From Martinezella lusitana (lineage in GTDB: Bacteria > Pseudomonadota > Alphaproteobacteria > Rhizobiales > Rhizobiaceae), in the NCBI RefSeq assembly GCF_900094565.1, contig NZ_FMAF01000009.1, positions 37,444-101,443 on the forward strand: 64,000 bases of DNA, written 5' to 3'. Under the pieces are notes generated by a model. It saw nothing but the letters and a program-made list of their open reading frames with translations. It ran no database searches and was not told the DNA's origin. Both the position numbers and the translations under genes were made by a program. The first letter of the stretch is position 1, and each line of letters begins with the position of its first letter. Of this stretch, positions 1-8,304 are shown in pieces.

Positions 1-1442
1 TGGCCGTTGTCGGTGTCCGACACCGTCGCGTAGAAGACGACGTTGGATGCGGAGATCGTCGTCGGAGCGGTCTCGCCGGTATAGCCAACCAGAGTGCCGT
101 CGGCCAGCAGCGCCGTATGGACGGCAAGACCATGCGAGCTCAGCGCTTCACCATCCTGGCCCTGCGCCGCGACCGTTGCACTGGTGAAGGCAACCGAGCG
201 ATCGCCGAGGCCTGACTGGTTGCTATTTGAGCTGTCTGCGCCCCAGGAAATGTTAAGCGAGCCGGTGGCCGCCGCTGCGCCTGTGTCATGGCTTAGGGCT
301 GCGTTGCCAGAAGCCAGGGCCGCCTCGGTGACCGAACCCGCAGTCCCTGCGGCCGCAACCGGCACGCTGTCTGTAATGTCGACACTCGCGACTGACGCAA
401 CCGTATGGCCGCTCGTGTCGGAGACCGTATACCGGAATTGAAGCTGAAGCACATCGCTCGACGCATTGGCACCCCGAGGATGGTCCAGGGCAGCGAGCTG
501 GGTAAAAGTATAGTCGCCGGTCGAAGCGTTGAATACCAGCGTGAAGACGGTGAGGCCATTGGCGACGCCGGTGACGGTCTGTCCGCTCTGGGTGACGACA
601 ACGGGAATGCCGCCGGAGGTTAGACCCGACAGCTGCTGCGTGCCGCTGCCGGTGATTTCTGCCTCTCCGACCAGCGTGACGGTCGTGATCGCGGCATTAT
701 TGCCGCCGAAGCCGAAGCGGCCGGTACTGCTGGTCGTAAGGAAGGCGCCAGTGCTGCTGCCGCTTTCGATCAGCGAAGCCGTTTCGGTCGCCTGCTGATC
801 GATGAACGGAACACGAGTCTGGGTGCCGGACAGATTGGCGCCGTTACCGCCGCCGATTATGTCGCCGGGACCGAGAAGGCCAATCAGGTTAAGCGGCGTA
901 CGGGCATTCCCAGCCTGGCTGTCCGTGAACTGGTGGCCGGAATCCGTGCTATTGCCGGCGTGAACCGAACCGTCGGGACCTTCAGCAACGTTGATACCCT
1001 GCTGCTGCAGTGCGGCGACGACGGCCTGCTGCGGCAGTGTGACTTCACCGATCAGGAAGGTTGGAACGTGCAGCGCTCCATTGATAATGATAATGCGCGT
1101 ACCGTCAGCCTGGACGAGAACAAGATTACGTCCCTCGACATGAATGTCGTCGATGGAGGTATTCGGCGGCAGATGGACCACATTGCCATTGTCGGGCACG
1201 ATCTGGACCGGCTGACGAGCGACGGCGTTTTGTGGGTCGTTGGCGCTCAGGCGCCCCGTCTTGCCATTCGCCTGCTGCTCCTCGGTTTGTGCCACCTCGA
1301 ACGCAGCGACATCAGCATTCTGCGACAACGGCAGCAAATGATCGGAGCTGATATCGGCTGCAACGCTCGCATCCCGGCCACCTGATGCGAAATCATGCGA
1401 AGCAGCTTCGTGGTCTACGGTCGAAATGCGCAAGTCGTCCAT
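1..1442 (-). CDS. Giant T1SS-type repeat adhesin, N-terminal part (runs off window)
   Basis: An uninterrupted frame of about 480 codons starts at ATG 1442 and continues past position 1, so the protein is partial. I see no signal peptide, as expected for a type I secretion substrate with a C-terminal signal. Residues 80-135 form a short beta-rich module (VEGRNLVLVQADGTRIIII) of the kind found at the start of LapA-like adhesins, where it acts as a periplasmic retention plug. From about residue 240 the sequence changes to Ser/Thr/Gly-rich Ig-like repeats with phrases such as YTVSDTSGHTV and DITDSVP, typical of VCBS/T1SS-143 repeat proteins. Ala-Ala pairs that a LapG protease could cut occur at 143-144 and elsewhere, but I cannot pick the site. 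The neighbouring LapG-like protease and type I secretion operon support a biofilm or attachment adhesin. Family is fairly sure; exact repeat type is not. Confidence 0.8.
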   Translation of the reverse strand, partial: MDDLRISTVDHEAASHDFASGGRDASVAADISSDHLLPLSQNADVAAFEVAQTEEQQANGKTGRLSANDPQNAVARQPVQIVPDNGNVVHLPPNTSIDDIHVEGRNLVLVQADGTRIIIINGALHVPTFLIGEVTLPQQAVVAALQQQGINVAEGPDGSVHAGNSTDSGHQFTDSQAGNARTPLNLIGLLGPGDIIGGGNGANLSGTQTRVPFIDQQATETASLIESGSSTGAFLTTSSTGRFGFGGNNAAITTVTLVGEAEITGSGTQQLSGLTSGGIPVVVTQSGQTVTGVANGLTVFTLVFNASTGDYTFTQLAALDHPRGANASSDVLQLQFRYTVSDTSGHTVASVASVDITDSVPVAAAGTAGSVTEAALASGNAALSHDTGAAAATGSLNISWGADSSNSNQSGLGDRSVAFTSATVAAQGQDGEALSSHGLAVHTALLADGTLVGYTGETAPTTISASNVVFYATVSDTDNG

Positions 1443-1684
1443 GGATCTGGTTCCCGGTGTTTCGTAATGTGCCGCAATCAATTACGGGAACCGGTTGATT
1501 GCAATACTTCGTTAACCTCGCTGATATAGCCGGTTATGCACCGTCGCAGAATTATTTTACCGATGGTTAACTCACCTAAAGAACACCTTGTTAAGTGTAC
1601 TGCTTGACTTTACGTCAGCCGCGGTGTGCTAATGCGACGTTATAGGCTGTTGCAGTCTGACGTTGAGAATCGGGGGGAGTAGTT
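1443..1684. promoter_or_regulatory. Divergent intergenic region between adhesin and lipoprotein
   Basis: This AT-richer 242-base gap separates two divergent genes, so it must carry both promoters. A possible -35 hexamer TTGACT lies at 1604-1609, facing the lipoprotein gene. A strong GGGGGAG ribosome-binding site at about 1672-1678 precedes the GTG start at 1685. No clear operator was found. Confidence 0.4.
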
Positions 1685-2890
1685 GTGCCGTTTGCGATCA
1701 GCCTTTCGTTAAGTTTTTTGTCCGAGTGGCTGCAGCGAAGACCGCATGGGCGACCAGCACACAGTGCAACCTTCATCCTCTGTGCCGGCCTCGCCGGCTG
1801 TCAGATGGACGGCGTCGGATTGGAGAACAACGGCAAGAAGGACGAGATAAAAATGCCGTCCACTGCCATTGAAGAGACCTATGGCGGCGACAGCGGCGCG
1901 GAAATCACGCTATTGCTGCGCAAGGGTGCCGCCGGTCTCTATGAAGGTCCGGCCCGCGATGTTCGCGACGGGGCAGTGCTTGGCGTCGGTGAACTCGGCA
2001 ACAATCAAGTTCGGCTGCGCGTTAAGAATGTCGGCCCGGGACTTGCCGGCGTTGTCGCACAGGTCACGGCGGCCAAGGGTCGGAATGCAGCCCTGATCGT
2101 CAGTTATCTGCCGCCGGCCGAGACGGCTTCCATCGCTGCCATTCCACCCGCCCAGCGTCCCCCATTGCTTAACCTTGCGAGTGCAGCAACCGGCGGAGAC
2201 GTCTTCAATTTGGCCTCGGATGAAATCGACAGCGCGACGGAGGGCGTGAAGGCGGCAGCACCTGCAGGCCACAAAAAGGTTTCGGCGCTGGTGCCTGCTG
2301 ATTTTTCCCAATCCGACGCTACGAGATTGGGCAACGCCCTCTGGAACAGTGGCAACACCTTCATGGGCCTTGGCCGTTACGGCGCAAGTGATCAGTCCGC
2401 CGATATCTTCACCAAGAATCGACCGCTCATTCAGTCGGCCGAAATCGTGGTCATTCTCGGCAACACCCCGGAAATCGGCGCGGTGGCAAGCGCCGCGCGC
2501 AGCGCAGCCATTCCCGGCCAGGCGCTGGTCGGTACCAACAACTGGCCGCAATCGGTCTATGCGACGCCGGCTGTGACCGGCGCCTTTATCGCGACGGACG
2601 ACACGCAAAGCAGCGGGCTCATCGCCGAGCGCTACCAGCGCCATTTCAATCGCCCGCTGACGACCTACGGCTCCTATGGTTACGACGCCATGGCGATCGC
2701 CTCGGGCCTCATCCGTTCCCAGGGGCCGCAAGCCATCACCGCAGGCAATTTGAGGAACAAGGTCGGCTTCCGTGGCACGACCGGGCTCTTCCGCTTCAAT
2801 GCCACCGGTCAGGTGGAGCGCAGAATGGTGATCAATACGATCAACGATGGCAAGCTGAAGGTTTCCACACAACCCTCACAGTCGTTCTGA
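1685..2890 (+). CDS. Lipoprotein with type 1 periplasmic-binding fold
   Basis: The protein is 401 residues. The GTG start follows a strong Shine-Dalgarno (GGGGGAG). A hydrophobic stretch ends in the lipobox LCAGLAGC near residues 32-39, so the mature form should be a lipid-anchored periplasmic protein. The body resembles Peripla_BP_6 / LivK-like ligand-binding proteins, the fold also used by LpoA-type penicillin-binding-protein activators. Visible phrases are ITLLLRKGAAGLYEGPARDV near the start, YGYDAMAIASGLIRS late, and a closing GLFRFNATGQVERRM typical of the family. It sits alone between the adhesin and the LapG-like protease with no transporter genes beside it. A sensory or scaffold role in adhesin display is therefore plausible, but that is inference from position only. 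Confidence 0.75.
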   Translation: MPFAISLSLSFLSEWLQRRPHGRPAHSATFILCAGLAGCQMDGVGLENNGKKDEIKMPSTAIEETYGGDSGAEITLLLRKGAAGLYEGPARDVRDGAVLGVGELGNNQVRLRVKNVGPGLAGVVAQVTAAKGRNAALIVSYLPPAETASIAAIPPAQRPPLLNLASAATGGDVFNLASDEIDSATEGVKAAAPAGHKKVSALVPADFSQSDATRLGNALWNSGNTFMGLGRYGASDQSADIFTKNRPLIQSAEIVVILGNTPEIGAVASAARSAAIPGQALVGTNNWPQSVYATPAVTGAFIATDDTQSSGLIAERYQRHFNRPLTTYGSYGYDAMAIASGLIRSQGPQAITAGNLRNKVGFRGTTGLFRFNATGQVERRMVINTINDGKLKVSTQPSQSF

Positions 2891-3148
2891 AGCAGACAGG
2901 CTTCATTGAGCATAATAGATACTGAGACCCGCTGTCACCATGACGGCAGAGCTGCGTTATCCACTCTTGCGTCAGGGTGGGTCACTTCGTTACCCCTGTC
3001 GAGATCATGCTTAATGATTTTCCATTGCATTCCGTACAATTTTATACTTATTTGATCCCTTAATTTATACTTAATTTATCCATGTATTCGAACGTCATAT
3101 TCAGGAATATCGCGCAATATTCTCTCAATCAGGGAGAGTTGAGCGCTA

Positions 3149-4099
3149 ATGGCACACAAGAACAGGAAAAATATACTTTCAGCACTTACCGCAGCTTCCT
3201 TTGCCTTCGGTCTTTCGTCACCGACCATTAGCATGGCAGCGACCGACGATACCGTCAGCCCCGTTGTCAAGCTTTTCCAGGACCCACTGGTCGATACTGC
3301 CATCGATCTCTTCGCGCCAACCTTCAGAAACGCGGCAAAGGCCATCAGCGGCATCGACGCCGCGGCATTGAACAAGAGCCTCGCGGTTGCGCCGGGCGGC
3401 CTTCCGCACAATGACCGGACTGCGTCTGAGCCGGTACCTCCCACAAAGCCGAGCAACGCTCCTTTGGGCAACTCAGTGTTCGGCACCGTCGCCATTCCGT
3501 TCAAACATCTTGCCGCGCTTGACAATTTCGCCGGCCCGCTCGCGGAAATCCGGTCCGGCAAATCACTCGATTGCGCTGCAGGTGGATGCAATGCAGCCGA
3601 AAGCGCCATCGCTGAGGCTGAAACAAGGATTGCCGGCGCGTCGATCCGCGACAAGATTAATACCGTCAATTACACGGTTAACCATGCCATCCGCTACGCC
3701 AGCGACATGGACACCTATCATGTGGCAGATTACTGGGCGAAACCAAGTGAAGCACTGTCGCATCAGCAGGGCGACTGCGAGGACTACGCTATCTTGAAGA
3801 TGGCCGCACTCTATGAGGCTGGCGTCGATCTCGACCAAATGACACTGGTCGTCCTATTCGACCAGCAGCGGCATTTCTACCACGCCGTCCTGTCGGTCTC
3901 CGTCAGCGGTAATAATCTTATCCTCGACAACATGCGCGACGAGGTCTTGTCCGACAAACGGATTGCAGGATATCTGCCTCTCTATTCGATCGTTACCGGT
4001 CGCGGCTATCTGCACGGCTCGCGCGATCCTCGTGCACAAGGGGTTGTCGCCGCAGTGCCGCTCACGAAGGTGGTCCCCGGCGAAGGCGAGGTTCACTAG
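3149..4099 (+). CDS. LapG-type transglutaminase-like cysteine protease
   Basis: The protein is 316 residues with an N-terminal signal peptide (about 1-30, ending near SMAAT). The C-terminal half carries the bacterial transglutaminase-like cysteine proteinase (BTLCP) fold: Cys210 in QQGDCEDYA, His245 in HFYHAVL and Asp260 in LILDNM form the expected triad. In Pseudomonas, LapG is a periplasmic protease that cuts LapA-type adhesins after an Ala-Ala pair in the N-terminal retention module and frees them from the cell surface; it is restrained by the c-di-GMP receptor LapD. The adhesin N-terminus at 1-1442 and the secretion operon at 4821-9771 are the natural partners. No LapD homologue lies in this window. 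The start follows GGGAG at about 3130. Confidence 0.88.
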   Translation: MAHKNRKNILSALTAASFAFGLSSPTISMAATDDTVSPVVKLFQDPLVDTAIDLFAPTFRNAAKAISGIDAAALNKSLAVAPGGLPHNDRTASEPVPPTKPSNAPLGNSVFGTVAIPFKHLAALDNFAGPLAEIRSGKSLDCAAGGCNAAESAIAEAETRIAGASIRDKINTVNYTVNHAIRYASDMDTYHVADYWAKPSEALSHQQGDCEDYAILKMAALYEAGVDLDQMTLVVLFDQQRHFYHAVLSVSVSGNNLILDNMRDEVLSDKRIAGYLPLYSIVTGRGYLHGSRDPRAQGVVAAVPLTKVVPGEGEVH

Positions 4100-4158
4100 C
4101 CGAACACGCTTCCAGGCCTTCCGAAGCAAGCTTTGCGCATAACAAAGCGATGGCATTC

Positions 4159-4824
4159 TCAGTAGACGGAAAGATAGCCGATCAGCATCAACGCCTCGTG
4201 CGTCGGCGCCAACGCCAGACTGATCTGGCCCTTCAGCGATTGCGAACCGAAGCCGATCTTGAAGCCGGTGTTCACCGTCTTGCCACGATTGACCGATAGG
4301 ATGGAAAGGACCTCTTGGATCTGGGTGTCAATCGACAGGCGTAGCGTGCGCGCCGTCTGCTGAACATCATCGATCAGCGGCAGGCGATGACGCAGCATCT
4401 TCAAGAAGGCATCGTTGAAGAGCTTGATCCCTCGCTCTTGCGTCAGTACCACTGCGGGTGTCGGCGACGCCTGAAGGACGGCGTTGAGATTGGTTAGCGA
4501 TGCGATATCTTCGACGGCATTGAGGCGACTTAACGCCCATTTAAAGCTCAGCACCCGCAGTAAGGACGTGAGATTGCCAGTCTCTGGCATTTCTGCCGCC
4601 GTGTTGGAAACCAGGTCACCGATGCTGATGCCGCCGGCCTCCGACATTCGTCCGAGGCCATCCCAATAGATTCCCTCCAGTCGAATGCCACGACGCTCGC
4701 CGCCACCGGTTATGGCGCGGAAGCGTGGCTCCAGTTCATCACCGTCAACCGATGGAAGGGCTTCCTCCCGGACTATCATAGCAGCGTCTTCCTTCCCGCC
4801 TCCTTTGCGCATGACTGTCCTCAC
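4159..4824 (-). CDS. Ribbon-helix-helix protein fused to a PAS-like domain
   Basis: The protein is 221 residues and is the last gene of the secretion operon. Its start overlaps the end of the HlyD gene by 4 bases, so translation is probably coupled. Residues about 44-100 (RRGIRLEGIYWDGLGRM, then ISIGDLVSN and LTSLLRVLSFKWAL) match the RHH_4 ribbon-helix-helix pattern found in rhizobial small regulators. The C-terminal half (TPAVVLTQERGIKLFNDAFL) reads like a PAS core, which would sense a ligand or partner. A DNA-binding and sensing protein made together with a type I secretion machine suggests feedback on adhesin or secretion genes. The fold calls come from motif reading and are moderately sure; the function is inferred. 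Confidence 0.65.
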   Translation of the reverse strand: MRTVMRKGGGKEDAAMIVREEALPSVDGDELEPRFRAITGGGERRGIRLEGIYWDGLGRMSEAGGISIGDLVSNTAAEMPETGNLTSLLRVLSFKWALSRLNAVEDIASLTNLNAVLQASPTPAVVLTQERGIKLFNDAFLKMLRHRLPLIDDVQQTARTLRLSIDTQIQEVLSILSVNRGKTVNTGFKIGFGSQSLKGQISLALAPTHEALMLIGYLSVY

Positions 4825-6125
4825 CGTTCCGTCAGCGCTTCGGAGCGCGCCTTGTTAATCGGCTTCATCAGATAGGCCAGGATCGTTTTGCGACCGGTCA
4901 TGATCTCGGCCGAAGCCACCATGCCTGGGATAATCGGATAGTGCTTGCCGTCGCGTTCCAGCGCCGATTTGTCGGTCTTGATGCGCACGAGGTAATAGGT
5001 TTCGTTCTTGTCCTTTTCGACAAGGCTATCGGCGGAGATGTTGACGACCTTACCGTCCAGAGCGCCGAAGATCGAGAAATCATAGGCCGAGATCTTGATG
5101 ACCGCCGGCTGGCCGATGCGCACGAAAGCAACGTCGCGTGGCGAAATCTTCGCCTCGATCAACAGAATGTCCGCTGTCGGGACGACGCCGGCGATGACCT
5201 TGCCGGCGTCGACATATGCGCCGATCGTGTTGACCTCCAACGTATTGACGATGCCGTCGACCGGAGAACGGATATCCGTATGCTTGACCCGATCGGACGC
5301 CCCGCGGATTGTCTCGTCGACGACGGAAAGTTCCGACAGTGCTTGTCCCTTGTCGGTAAGGGCCTGCTGTCGTAGCTGCAACCCTAGATCGGCGACCTGT
5401 AATGTCGCCTCATTTATGGCCGCGTGCAGACGATCGAGACTTTCGACATAGACTTTAAGCTGCCCTTGCAGGTCGACAAGGTCTCGCTGGACCTTGAGGA
5501 CCTCCGTTTGAGCAACGAGCTTTTTCTCACCGAGCGGCCTCAGCAGATCATATTGCTTTTGGGCGCCGACAATATTCTGCGTCAAGCGGTCTATGTTGGC
5601 GCGGGCTTCGTCCAGCTCGTTCTGATGTTGCTTCAGACGCTGATGGAGAACATCAAGCTTGTTCTTGTAGGAAGCGCGATCTGCCTCGAAGAGCTTTTCT
5701 TCGTTATCGCAGACAGTTTTTGCGGTAGCAAGAATATCGGCCGGGCAGACGAACTGCGCGTCGAAGGCACCCGCCTCCTCCAGGGCCAGGCGCTCTACTT
5801 TGGCGCCAAGCGAGCGAGCCTTGGCAACCGATTCGCCGAGCGTCGATGCCGTCGTTGTATTGTCGAGCTGGACCAGCATATCGCCCTTGTGGACGACCTG
5901 TCCGAGATTGACATTGATCTGTTGGACGATACCGGGCTCAGAGGATTGTATAATTTGCGTCTTCGATACCGGTATCACCTTCCCCTCGCCGCGCGCGATC
6001 TCGTCGATGTCGGCAAAGGCCGCCCAGGCAACAAAAGCGACGATCATCAAGGCACAGAGGCCAAGGATCAGACGGGCAAAGAATGGGGGATTGTCATGGA
6101 TATTGCGGTGAGAGGCACGCATCAT
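4821..6125 (-). CDS. HlyD-family type I secretion adaptor (LapC-like)
   Basis: The protein is 434 residues. A short cytoplasmic tail is followed by one membrane span at about 16-38 (FARLILGLCALMIVAFVAWA), a lipoyl-like segment (GEGKVIPVSKTQIIQSSEPG), a long alpha-helical coiled-coil hairpin from about 90 to 270, and a beta-barrel C-terminus ending with MTGRKTILAYLMKPI. This is the usual membrane-fusion protein architecture that bridges the inner-membrane ABC exporter and the TolC channel. Its start overlaps the exporter gene by 4 bases and its end overlaps the RHH-PAS gene by 4 bases. The likely substrate is the giant adhesin encoded at the left edge. Confidence 0.93.
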   Translation of the reverse strand: MMRASHRNIHDNPPFFARLILGLCALMIVAFVAWAAFADIDEIARGEGKVIPVSKTQIIQSSEPGIVQQINVNLGQVVHKGDMLVQLDNTTTASTLGESVAKARSLGAKVERLALEEAGAFDAQFVCPADILATAKTVCDNEEKLFEADRASYKNKLDVLHQRLKQHQNELDEARANIDRLTQNIVGAQKQYDLLRPLGEKKLVAQTEVLKVQRDLVDLQGQLKVYVESLDRLHAAINEATLQVADLGLQLRQQALTDKGQALSELSVVDETIRGASDRVKHTDIRSPVDGIVNTLEVNTIGAYVDAGKVIAGVVPTADILLIEAKISPRDVAFVRIGQPAVIKISAYDFSIFGALDGKVVNISADSLVEKDKNETYYLVRIKTDKSALERDGKHYPIIPGMVASAEIMTGRKTILAYLMKPINKARSEALTER

Positions 6126-8275
6126 TGCACTGCCTTGCGCTGCATCGCCTCGATGACTGCATTTTTGGGCCCATCGGCGATGATGCGGCCCTTGTCGATG
6201 ACGATCAGCCTGTCGACCAGCTCCAACATGCTATGACGATGGGTCGCAACTAGCAGCGTCGTTTGCGGGCCGAACGCATTGCTCAGCTTGCTGATAAGGT
6301 GGCGTTCGCTCGCCAGGTCCATCGCGCCCGACGGCTCATCCAGGAAGACGATCCTCGGGCGGGTCAGGAGCAGGCGCGCGATAGTCAATGCCTGCTTCTG
6401 GCCGTTCGACAGGTTTGCACCGCGCTCGCCAACCGGCATATCGAAACCGCGGGGGTGTACGGAGACGAACTCCTCAACGCCGGTCATTCGTGATACCGCC
6501 AGAAGCTCGTCATCGGTGGCATCGGCCCGGCCGAGCAGCAGGTTCTCTTTTACGGTGCCGGAGAACAGGTCCGACGACTGGCCAGCGACAGCGACGGCGG
6601 CACGCACCTCCGCCACATGATACTGGCGTATATCGACCCCATCGATCAGCACGCGGCCGCTGACCGGCTGAAACAGACCGTCAAGGAGCCTGCCCAGGGT
6701 CGTCTTGCCCGAACCGATGCGGCCAATGATCCCGATCTTTTCGCCAGGTGCAACTGTGAAGGACAGCTGATTAAGGACCGCCTGGTCAGAGCCCGGATAT
6801 TGGAAGGAAACATTCTGGAAGCTGAATCCGCCGCTACTGATCTGCCGGTTGACAAAGCCGGCGGTCGACGGGCGGTCATCAGGCTGCTCCATGATCTTGT
6901 CGAGAATGCGCAGCGACATGGTGGCCTGGCGGAAGCGCGCCAGCGTCATGGCGATCTGCCCGAAGGGCGCGCCGGCGCGACTCGCCAGCATGACGGTTGC
7001 AACGATCGCGCCCATGGCGATTTTTCCGTCGGCAAATTCATACGTACCCGCAATGACGATGAATACGCTGACCATTTGTTGCAAAAACATCGTCATGTTC
7101 ATGGCGTTCGACGAGATGTGCTTAATATCCTCGCTGGTCCGGCTCGAATATTTCGTCAGCTCCTGCCAGCGGCGCAGCATCGTCGCCTCGGCGCGGAGGC
7201 TCTTCAATGTCTCGATCGTCGAAATCGTCTCCACAAGCAGCGACTGGCGGCGTGAGGCTTCGTTCGTTGCCGTTGCCATGCGCTTGCCAATTTGGGCCTG
7301 TGCCACGAGGCCGATTGCCACCGAAAGGATGAAAGCAACGGCCGGAATGATCACGAGCCAGCCGGCGATCAAATAGATGACGACAAGGAAGATCACGACG
7401 AAGAGGCTATCGATCAACACCCCGATCGTGTTCGAGGTGAAGAACTCGCGCACGAATTCATATTGCGTTACGCGATTGGCATATTCTCCAGTCGACAGCG
7501 GGCGGGACGCCAGCGTCGAGTTGAGAATCTTGTCGAAGATCAACTGCGACAGCCGCAGATCCGCCTTGCGGCCTGCATAGTCGATCAGCGACGCTCGGGC
7601 TGTCTTCAGCAGAAAATCGAAAAGATAGGCCAATGAGATGCCGGCGGTCAGGACCCAGAGCGTTGGAAATGCCTTGTTCGGCAGGACCCGGTCATAGACA
7701 TTCATGGTGAAAAGCGGCGATGCCAGTGCGATGACGTTGATGAACAGTGCCGCTAACATGACGCGGGCATAGGTGCGCCAATAAGGTACCAGCGCCGTTG
7801 CCAACCAGTGCCGTTTCTCGATCTCCATAGCGTGGCCGACGCGCGCATCGTCCGAAGAGTTTTGATAGTAGAGTGTGAAGGCGAATGCCGATCGCGGGTT
7901 GAGCGCCGTGAGTTCGTCCTGCGTCAGGCAGGTCACTGTCCCGACGAGGGGCGTGAGTTCAGTAATGTAAGAACCACTTTCGGTAGTTTCGAGCAACGGC
8001 AGAACACCGCCATCAGCAAAGATGACGATGGCCGGACACTCGAAATTGCCCAGCCGACAATCTCGTTCCGTATGCTTCAGGACCTGCAGACCGACGCGCT
8101 CAGACAGCCGTTCGATATCGTCCAAATCCATGGCTTCCAGAATTTCATCCGGGACGCCCGAAAACAGCACAGTATCCGAGTTCGGACGACCGTAAAACGC
8201 AGCGACAGATTTAAATGCCGATTTGAATGTCAGCAGCGATACGCTCGCAGATACGCCAGGTGCTACGTTCAACAT
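6122..8275 (-). CDS. Type I secretion ABC exporter (LapB/HlyB-like)
   Basis: The protein is 717 residues. The N-terminal 130 or so residues resemble a C39 peptidase fold but I see no catalytic Cys/His arrangement. This matches the peptidase-dead C39-like domain of exporters for RTX and LapA-type substrates, which are not cleaved at the N-terminus. Six membrane spans follow from about 165 to 440 (LFINVIALASPLFTMNVYDR is the typical first loop). The ATPase domain has Walker A GRIGSGKTT near 515, signature LSNGQKQ near 625 and Walker B IVFLDEPSGAMD. It is the middle gene of the operon TolC-like, exporter, adaptor, RHH-PAS, on the minus strand. Confidence 0.94.
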   Translation of the reverse strand: MLNVAPGVSASVSLLTFKSAFKSVAAFYGRPNSDTVLFSGVPDEILEAMDLDDIERLSERVGLQVLKHTERDCRLGNFECPAIVIFADGGVLPLLETTESGSYITELTPLVGTVTCLTQDELTALNPRSAFAFTLYYQNSSDDARVGHAMEIEKRHWLATALVPYWRTYARVMLAALFINVIALASPLFTMNVYDRVLPNKAFPTLWVLTAGISLAYLFDFLLKTARASLIDYAGRKADLRLSQLIFDKILNSTLASRPLSTGEYANRVTQYEFVREFFTSNTIGVLIDSLFVVIFLVVIYLIAGWLVIIPAVAFILSVAIGLVAQAQIGKRMATATNEASRRQSLLVETISTIETLKSLRAEATMLRRWQELTKYSSRTSEDIKHISSNAMNMTMFLQQMVSVFIVIAGTYEFADGKIAMGAIVATVMLASRAGAPFGQIAMTLARFRQATMSLRILDKIMEQPDDRPSTAGFVNRQISSGGFSFQNVSFQYPGSDQAVLNQLSFTVAPGEKIGIIGRIGSGKTTLGRLLDGLFQPVSGRVLIDGVDIRQYHVAEVRAAVAVAGQSSDLFSGTVKENLLLGRADATDDELLAVSRMTGVEEFVSVHPRGFDMPVGERGANLSNGQKQALTIARLLLTRPRIVFLDEPSGAMDLASERHLISKLSNAFGPQTTLLVATHRHSMLELVDRLIVIDKGRIIADGPKNAVIEAMQRKAVQ

Positions 8276-8304
8276 GACGTACTATCCAATGCGGATTGTA
8301 ACAA

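Noticed and set aside
1910..2872. A 320-codon minus-strand frame opposite the lipoprotein gene
   Set aside because: It is rich in Arg and His without any domain, and the plus-strand frame has a lipobox and a ligand-binding fold.
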